Shown here piece by piece: positions 56,367 through 64,000 of a stretch of 64,000 nt of DNA. The notes below the pieces were generated by a model. The model ran no database searches, was not told where the DNA came from, and saw nothing but the letters and a program-made list of their open reading frames with translations. This DNA comes from Lingula anatina (Eukaryota; Brachiopoda; Lingulata; Lingulida; Lingulidae): the NCBI RefSeq assembly GCF_001039355.2, contig NW_019776037.1, positions 56,040-120,039 of the forward strand, read 5' to 3'. The translations under genes and the position numbers were made by a program. How positions within the stretch are numbered: the first letter of the stretch is position 1; every line of letters begins with the position of its first letter.

Positions 56367-59191
56367 ATGACGTATCACCTCTCATTCTGTGGGTGTGGCC
56401 TTATGGTTATTTATCAAGTGGGCGTGGTCGAGTGCTTTATCACACATGGTGGGCGGTTCCTAAGTCGGGTGGACAAGCTGGCCGGGGCGTCTGCTGGAGC
56501 CTTAGTAGCTGTTGCCATGGCGACCAAGTTGAAAGAATTCCATGTACGTCTATGAAGAAATGCATGCAGTGTTTGAAAAGTTGGAACTTGAGACTTAACA
56601 TTAATAAAACAAAATAAGAAATTTACGAACTTTTCATTTTTAAAGGGATTTAGGTGACTTACTCAAAGCCCTGTATCAAATGAATTCCCATTAGCATTAT
56701 CATTTGTTAAGATTTATAAGAATTTTCATTAATTGATTGATTAAAACATTTATTGATTTGTCAATTTATTATTCATTTTCCAATTAGACATTCGTTATTT
56801 TTAGTTGATTATATAAATGGCTCATATTTTAGATAATGAAGGATTTGTCCTACAAAATGGCGGCAGGTATTCGCCAGAGGGAAATCGGTATATTTACTCA
56901 AAAGTCAAATATAATGCTCAGCGTGGAGCAACATCTCCGCGAATTTCTGCCAGAAGATGCCCACCAGGTGGCGACAGGGAAGTTGTTTACGTCACTGTCA
57001 GAGCTCTCCAGGCACAACAAGCCCAGGTTGAAAAACATTCTTATTTCAGAATACGAAAGTAACGATTTTCTAATTCAGGTAATACAATTGTTTGTTTCTT
57101 TTTGTGATGCATTTGCGAAAACTTGCACATATTACTCAAGAAAATTCACGTTTTAAGAGGAGAACTTGATAGGAAACCGATAGAGGCTGCAAGGCATTTA
57201 CTGGATTGATTTCCAGTGCCAAAAGGATAATTGGTATTAAAAATTAAAGCACACATTTAATCTTGTACATGGCCAATAAAATATACAGTGCTAATAAATA
57301 TTGTGGATTAATCTTGTAGAAAAATAGATCAAGCAATTTTTAAAAAATTCTTTTAAAAGGATTAATAGATAGGAAATGTCAGTGGTTATTACAGGAGGTG
57401 GAGAGTATAACCTCTGTGTGGACGTTCACTCTTCCCGCACCTACCAGTTATGTATTGTGACAGAGTGCCGAGGACACACCTAACGCATCACTGGATGAAA
57501 AAATTCTTCAATCCTGGTGTAACAGGAATGGTAGTCCTTGGGATGGGTTTGCGGGGTCCCATATGGTAAGTACCCTCTACCAGGGCCGCAGTTATTACTG
57601 TGAACATTTTTGCTGAGGCACAGAGATTACAGAGATTACAGAGAGTACAGAGATTAGGTAGTAGGTATCTATTTAACCAGAGACATATCTGTTAATATCT
57701 GGTGAAAAATCAATCTTTGGCCCTGGTAGAGGGTATATGATAAGTACATGTTAGGGTTAGTCGGAGTATTAGATAAGTGTATGGGACGAATGTCACCTGT
57801 ACAGAGTAATGAGGAGCAGACTACGTTTCCTAGCAGACTGCCATTCCTGTCACACCGGCGTCCCGCAGTGAAATATTTGATAACGTTTGGTGATATCATC
57901 TGTTCCCCTTTTGAATGACTGACATATTGAAGTACATTGAACCTATTGTGTTGGCACCATCTGCAGCTAACCCTTTCTCTCTTTCGAAAAAAAATGATGT
58001 AATTATGTAAGAATAAAAAAGTACAATTATCATGGTTGTAACAGACATGGATGACAATGTATTGGGTGGGCAAAGCCCTGGACTCATGTTTTTAAGCGCA
58101 TTCAGAACAAGATGATCCGCGGACTAAATATGGCCGACCACACTTCAAAAGCGATCCCGCTGATTCCCGATGGTCTCTCCGCCTCCACACGCGCCATTAA
58201 ACAGATTGAATCTCAGCTACGAGGTTTAATTGCCAGGCCTCTGCAACGACAGCGCGTGTTGAGGCGGGAAGAACATCATGGAATCAGCGGGATCGCTTTT
58301 GAAGTGGGGTTGGCCATATTTAGTCGGCGGATCAGTTAGTACTTGGATCATCTTTTCTGAATGGTGCCCATCCCCTCCCCCGGTCACGGGCGACGGATTT
58401 AATCCTCCACTCTTCAAGCTCAGTCTATAGCCCTACATTTGTTTACTGTTGACATGCTTATATTGCATTCCAGTGTTTACTCGCTTCATGCCACATCCCT
58501 GGATATGCAGGCACGACAAAACCTTTACACATCCGTGGAAAGGTATGTTTCCCTGTACTGCATGTATCTGCATTAGTGTGTTAGCAAGGAAACTGTGGGA
58601 CTCGAGCTGATATATATTATTTTCACTTTGTTCCTGATCATTATTAGCGACCGTATGATGTTAATATGAATATAATGTTGAGATTTATTCTCTGTGACAA
58701 TATAGGTATCTTATGACTCAAATGATTTTGGAAAACGATAAAATAATATTAATCATTAAAAACAACAGCAATAATAATCACATCAACAGTAATAATGCAA
58801 TACTTATTATGACTGCTAATATTGTTGTTTTTATTATTGGAGTTATTATTATTATAAGGATTATTATTCCCAGTAACCAAACTGACATTGAATTTAACTT
58901 CAGTCGTACATTGACGGCGGATTCACGGACAACCTCCCAGTATTTCCCACGGGGAGGACCATCACCGTGTCCCCGTTCTCGGGGCATCAAGACATCAGCC
59001 CCACCGACAGGAGCGTGTTGGGTCTGAGGGTCAGGACGGTGAACCAGGACTTCCAGTTCAACCTCAGGAACCTGCACCGTGGGGTAAGGGCGCTGGTGCC
59101 CACCAATAAGACCGGACTTGAAAGAATATATGAACAGGGTTGGGGGGATGCGGTGAGGTTTTTGAAGAAGGAGGGGCTATTTGATCAGTGA
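56367..59191 (+). CDS. PNPLA4: Patatin-like phospholipase, PNPLA4-like
   Basis: Four exons, 56367-56543, 56833-57078, 58474-58542 and 58904-59191, all phase 0, give 259 aa; human PNPLA4 is 253 aa. The N-terminus YHLSFCGCG carries the glycine-rich oxyanion loop. GASAG is the GxSxG motif with the catalytic Ser, and YIDGGFTDNLPVFP holds the DGG motif with the catalytic Asp. TITVSPFSGHQDISP and the C-terminal VRFLKKEGLFDQ match PNPLA4 (VTISPFSGRLDISP, VKFLLKENWFE) rather than PNPLA2 or PNPLA3. The family hydrolyses triacylglycerol and retinyl esters at lipid surfaces. ATG 56367 is chosen because it begins the conserved patatin start. Intron 2 holds two MITEs. AATAAA lies near 59338. Confidence 0.93.
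57571..57735. mobile_element. MITE family B with 9-bp target duplication (copy 2)
   Basis: Ends TACCCTCTACCAGGGCC and GGCCCTGGTAGAGGGTA match inversely. Flanks TATGGTAAG (57562-57570) and TATGATAAG (57736-57744) are a 9-bp target duplication with one change. The inside contains a short GAGATTACA tandem. It lies in PNPLA4 intron 2. Confidence 0.88.
58100..58362. mobile_element. Foldback MITE family E
   Basis: Long inverted arms: ATTCAGAACAAGATGATCCG through ACTTCAAAAGCGATCCCGCT on the left, and AGCGGGATCGCTTTTGAAGT through CATCTTTTCTGAAT on the right. Arms are about 60-70 bp; the right arm has a small insertion. Lies in PNPLA4 intron 2. Confidence 0.85.
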
Positions 59192-61878
59192 TGGTTTTTT
59201 CCCCATTTTGGGATGGTTACCGTGAAGGTACCATGCAGATTAAGAGTGCAGAATTCACTTTTCACATTCAGGGCGCAGAATCCGATTTTCTAACTCTGCT
59301 CTCCGCACCGCATGTCAATAGATTCTTATTGATTCAAAAATAAATCTTGATAGATTAATCTTTGATAAAGAGAAGATTGTGCGTATGCATTTTTCAATGA
59401 CTGTGATCTATTTGAAAACATGGCGGCACATAGCAATATTCTTAACCAGAAAGGGACTTCTCTTGGCCCAGATGCGTGTGTCGTGTCACTCTTTTTAGGA
59501 TGGAACTTTAGCTAACTTCGTCATTTTGTTTTAAATATGACTGTAATATACCATACTATACTGGAGTAAATGAGATTGACTGACAGTGATATCTTCAGGA
59601 TTCACGCATAGTGAATGAAGGCAATTTAACGGCGCCTAAGTGGTGCGAATATTCTAGTAATTTAGACGAGACAGTTATTCCAAAGCACCCGATAGTCGAA
59701 AAGAACTACGGTATTCACTTGATTCTTCCAATTATCAAATTTTCAGATACATTGTCTTATTATCACAAAAATATATTTTTATATAGCATTTGTGGTGGTT
59801 TTGCTGCATAGAATAGAACTAAAGACTAGCCTGCTTTTAAATTTTGTTTCTACCACTTAATAGGCATGTTCTAATTAAAAAAAATTGACTTTAAAAATAC
59901 AGTATCTGTAAAACCCACAATATTCCCACATTGAAAAGATCGAGTCATTACCGCAAGCCAGTGCTTATTGTGTCTCACTGTGGTCGATCGATACTTATTT
60001 AATGGATCAGACTTGATTCTTAATGATAATGTGTTATGGATGATACCATTCCATCGATTTTTGTTTTGTAGAAGAACGTGGAATGGCTTCCGTTTCATCT
60101 TCTATTGATTTTGGTCGATGAATGGTACCAAGTGGGCGATGTGGGTGAAATCTTGATTCGTCACATGAATTTTTATTTTCAGATTTGTATAAATTGGTAG
60201 GAAAGTCGAGCAAAGTGACGTAATGTAAATTGTGTATTTGTATATGACAGTGTGCTTGTATGTTACACCGTGACAATTATAATTTTTTAAAGTTGTTTCT
60301 AAATATAAAAGATGGTATCAAAAACAACATGGTTTGTTGGTTTTATATAACGATTATTTCACCTTGAAACAATCACTGTGATAGTTTTATTTTCATCAGT
60401 TCTTTTCATAATTTAAATCAATATCATAAAAACTTTAAATTTTCTTCCAGTAACTGCACTATCTACATTTTGTACACGTTCCTGTACGAACCAACATTCC
60501 TGCCATTCGACGGCAACTATAAGACTACTGTTAGAAGCAGTGCTTGGCGGTAACCGGACAAACCAAACACATATGGACGTCAGAACCGTGCTAAATATTT
60601 ACCGTTAAAGAAACGATCTACAAAAACTGCAAACCTAATATCTATTGGAAAACTACTCACACAATGGCTTCCAAAACAATATGTTTTGCAAAGTTTCAAT
60701 CTAACCTATAACCAGGTGATTTTGATTAAGTATCGAGTCTACTAACGATGAAAAATACTATATTTTGTTGGTACTTGTCACAACATCACAGGCTCCCATT
60801 TTGTTAAACTACTGCTACTTCACTGAAAAACCGTCTCAGAAACTATCAATCTAGGCGTCTAAACAGTAAGCGGGAAAAACTCTTTATCTTTGAAAGAGCC
60901 TGCCCCGCTTCAATCATAACGATTCAAATCACAGTTAACTTATTGAGATCATAGGTTTCATTTGAACAATCTAACAATATTCCATCAGTGTTACCAAAAC
61001 ACTGATATTTAACAGGAAATACCGTAATGGTCCATGCCAACAGTTTTCACTTCTCTAATAAAGAGAAACTTCCTGATTCTAGCGAGGGACGCTTTCGCTT
61101 GAAGTCAGATTAGACGTATTCCAATCACACTTTTTCTTTTAAATGCCTCGACGCATTGTGTACATATTCCTCTTGCACCGTTATCCATAGGATATAACTG
61201 AGGTAAACAACTTCGTTCACATTAATTAGTAACAAGGAATCGTCTTGAATTTATGGCGTAATTAACGGTCTCACACTTAAACTGATACTGACGTTCTATC
61301 GTCTCAGCATACTGGTATAACACAAAGAAAAATAATCAAATAAATACAAATGAAAAATTAATAAAAGAAAAAGAGAACAGAACGAACAACCACTGCAACG
61401 GTGTCAAAAACGAACAAACATAAACTTCAATGCCACTGTAATTATAGCGAGGTAGTCAAACATGGATCTCCTGGGTCCACCAATTAGGCGTTTCCTTTTG
61501 CAAAATTGTATTTCAAAATGCAGCAAGCCTTGTTCGCATTACGAGAAAACTGAAACCAGAATTGTGTTGGTACATTGCGGCGAAAAGTGGGTTGTCGTGT
61601 GATTACTTCTTTTCGACTTCTTTTCGTCTTAAGGAGCGGTGTCTTTTTGTAGTACGTCATAAAGGTAGAAATTCGTTTTCACAAAAAGCTTAAGGTGGAC
61701 CTTAAAACTATCAGTACCTTAGTGCTTTTTCGTTACATAACATGACTTCGTCAAGAGGTAGGTCGCTTCATTTCAAGTCTTCTTCTTTTTTTTTTTTTTT
61801 TTGAAAAATAAACGCATTAACTTGCGTTCTTGAAAGAAAACTTTTTTCCAAAAACTGTGTGATGTTGAAAAAAAAGCT
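59192..61878. other. Intergenic, no gene seen
   Basis: Between the tails of PNPLA4 (+) and the unnamed gene (-). No recognisable coding exon. A T run lies at 61788-61803. Confidence 0.5.
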
Positions 61879-63797
61879 TCATGTACACATTGTAAGTTGA
61901 GGCATATCATCATCGGTGTCTTCGTCCATTCCGTTTTCCGTTCGCCGAGCTTTGTTTTCTGAGACTTGAGATTCAAACATTCCCGGCAACGCGCCTGCGC
62001 TGTTATTGAACAGTTCAACACCTTTACCCGCCAGACTGCAGACGTCTGCTATCCTAAGCTCACAGATGGCGTCTGCTTCACTGGGCTTGGCTTGGATGAT
62101 AGGACGGATCGCAGGAGGAAATGGAAGTTCTGCAGAAAGTTTCTCAGCTGTTGTTCCTTCTTTGACTGCAAACACCGCTCCGCGTTCGTGTAAACCGTCA
62201 AATGACGTCATCATGGCGTCCGGAGCCTCTGTAGTTGCTGGGTGTACGGGGGACCGGAAACGAGACCTTTGTAATTCTGCGGGGTCACACATGACATACA
62301 GCACGGGCGGCTCGTCATCATCCGGACTTCCGACATCCGCAGAACCTGATTGGGTAAAATCAGTTTCCATTTGGACAGGTTCTTCGTCGTAGTCACTTAT
62401 TTCTTTCTTAATGCTAACTCTCATGTCGTCTGGCTCTAACATGTTATTTGGGGCGGAACTGGTGCTTGGCGTAACAACAGACCCGGCATTTACCAACTCC
62501 ACTACCTGTGTCTCCGCCGGCTGTACCTTTGGCAACCTTTCCATCGAGGTACCAAAGATTCTTCTCAGGTTATCATCTAGCTTGACCAGCTCAATATACC
62601 CCTGTGATTTAGCCATGTCCCCTGTCACCCACTTACACCTGTTGTTCACCACGCTGCTGGCTATCGCTTCAGCAAAATCGCTCATCTTTAAGGACACGAA
62701 CGTGAGGTTTCCGTGAAAATTAATGAAATCGTTTTTCTTCATGTCGAGGTAATCCAGCACGTCAAACAGTACAACGTAATTGCAGGGTCTGAAAATCAAA
62801 TACACGCAAAATATGAATACGCACAAAGTTGGAGATTTCTCCTATTTACTCGAAACCAGCAGCTGCCAAACACTTACTGAAGTTTGATTTCTTAAGTTCA
62901 TCAAACTAAAACTTTATCGGAATTAACGATGTTTTAGCAGAGGATCGCGTGCAAAGGTCACGTGCACCCTCACAGCACGTGGCTGGGTGTGCCCACGTGA
63001 GACACGTTTTGTTCGGTGTAACGCAACTGAGAGTCCACCCGCCATTTAACTATACTGGTTAGATTTGGCCTGGCGTAAGTGGGTCAAAATCTAGGGCGAA
63101 GCTTACCTGTGCAAATTAATGGGAATCGGACGCTCTATCAGGAGGGACTGAGGGTTCGATGAAATACTGAGGTCTGATTCCCGTGGATTTGCACACGGAA
63201 GCCCTGGCCTAGATTCTGCCTCACTTACGTAACGCTAACCTTAACCTGTATGAATCCAATTGAAGGCGGACTCTCAGTTTTATGAACTCTCAATTTCGTC
63301 ATACCTGATCCGCCACCATACTTACAGCAGCTATATAACACTATAGAAACAGTTTCACAAAAAGCGTGATTTTTTTCTATTAACGTTTGACCAACAATCA
63401 ATGTAGCTAACTAAGCCAAAATAGACTATACCAAGACTGGGAGCAGTAATCATTGTCAGAACAATAACTATTTTCTACAGAGCTTAAGTGTTAAAAATCG
63501 ACGTAATCGTCCTTTAAAAATCTTTACAAAATGCACCCAGGTCGAATAAAACGCACAGCAGTCTTTGCAAAAGCCAGTTATCGACTACAGAAATGAACTT
63601 CTGAATACTGAACCATGTCCCTGCACTATATTTAACGTGTCCTACGTACCCATGGTCGTCCTCGCACACGATGTTATAACAAGGCACGTGCGGCTTGTCC
63701 CCCATCTCGAACTCGATGTCGCTCTCGTAGCCGCAGTCGGAGTCCGAGTCTGAGGGCATGTCTGCAAAGATGTCGTAACCCACCTCTTCTTGGGGAT
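61879..63797 (-). CDS. Unrecognised acidic protein, 3' exons (5' partial)
   Basis: Two exons, 63650-63797 and 61879-62788 (stop TGA), join in phase: CATGG|GT...AG|ACCC gives EDDHGPCNYVVLF. The gene starts right of the window. The upstream exon has an acidic Ser/Asp run (MPSDSDSDCGYESDIEFEMG). After the join comes a likely folded region of about 80 residues (CNYVVLFDVLDYLDMKKNDF, then KWVTGDMAKSQGYIELVKLD). Next is a long low-complexity acidic/Pro/Ser tail with SIKKEISD, a SUMOylation-type psi-K-x-E motif, and the end reads MDEDTDDDMPQLTMCT. These traits suit a nuclear regulatory protein, but no family was recognised and no function is claimed. Confidence 0.75.
63026..63278. mobile_element. 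Foldback MITE family F
   Basis: Ends ACTGAGAGTCC and GGACTCTCAGT are inverted, and similarity between arms extends about 110 bp inward (GTAAGTGGGTC against GAGGC..CACTTAC, and GTGCAAAT..GGGAATC against GATTCCCGTGGATTTGCAC). It lies in the intron of the unnamed gene. A one-arm relative is at 22597-22690. Confidence 0.82.
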
Positions 63798-63837
63798 CTA
63801 AGCGGCATGGGAAAATAGGTTAATAACTTTGTAATAG

Positions 63838-63883
63838 TGTGTGTGTATGTGTGTGTGTGAGAGAGGGGGGGGATTTGTGCGTT

Positions 63884-63934
<51 letters not shown>

Positions 63935-64000
63935 TGAGAGAGGGGGGGATTTGTGCGTTTCTATGTGTGTGTGTGTGTGTGTGAGTGTGTGTGCGTGTGT
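63838..64000. repeat. Compound (GT)n microsatellite with repeated G-rich blocks
   Basis: GT tracts are separated by two copies of GAGAGGGGGGGATTTGTGCG followed by TTTCTATG, so it is a higher-order tandem repeat. It continues past the window end. Confidence 0.93.

Noticed and set aside
56817-57062. Alternative frame over PNPLA4 exon 2
   Set aside because: The frame with REIGIFTQKS and LPEDAHQVATGKL matches PNPLA4 and fits the splice phases.

Overview
This is an animal nuclear window: multi-exon genes with GT-AG introns, abundant microsatellites and MITEs, and one nuclear tRNA. The best fit is a marine lophotrochozoan, possibly an annelid. The reason is a pair of BRICHOS-type antimicrobial-peptide precursors, a precursor type described mainly from polychaetes (arenicin, alvinellacin and nicomicin families). 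Species cannot be fixed from the sequence.

Layout. Positions 1-12,630 hold a tandem duplication of a BRICHOS precursor gene on the + strand. Copy 1 lacks its first exon at the window edge; copy 2 is complete at 259 aa. Each copy ends in a furin site followed by a 37-residue Arg/Tyr-rich peptide with only two cysteines, one near each end. A broken ribosomal P1/P2-like tail lies antisense in intron 1 of copy 2. Positions 12.6-23.6 kb are gene-poor, with a tRNA-Glu(UUC), a tentative small secreted Cys-rich gene on the - strand, and MITEs.

Positions 23.6-49 kb are dense with conserved genes. ACADVL-like (-) and MED11 (+) share a 116-bp divergent promoter with CRE and NRF1-like motifs. FYTTD1/UIF (+) and KICS2/C12orf66 (-) are tail to tail. 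Positions 50.3-59.2 kb hold PUDP/HDHD1-like (-) and PNPLA4-like (+), head to head; both genes also lie in human Xp22.31. PUDP carries two alternative second exons of identical length and phase. Positions 61.9-63.8 kb hold the 3' part of an unrecognised acidic protein gene (-).

Assembly structure matters here. Six of the seven isolated single-N positions or the repeats beside them look like contig joins, and those at 40220, 43961, 51363, 53246 and 54072 flank near-duplicate sequence. That sequence covers the FYTTD1 3' exons, the KICS2 last exon and PUDP exon 4. These 'duplicated exons' are most simply unmerged haplotypes of a very heterozygous animal. The BRICHOS tandem pair has no N between exons at its junction and looks like a true gene duplication.

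The genes do not form one pathway. ACADVL is mitochondrial fatty-acid oxidation, MED11 is transcription, FYTTD1 is mRNA export, KICS2 is nutrient sensing to mTORC1, PUDP is nucleotide-phosphate hydrolysis, PNPLA4 is lipid hydrolysis, and the BRICHOS genes are probable innate immunity.
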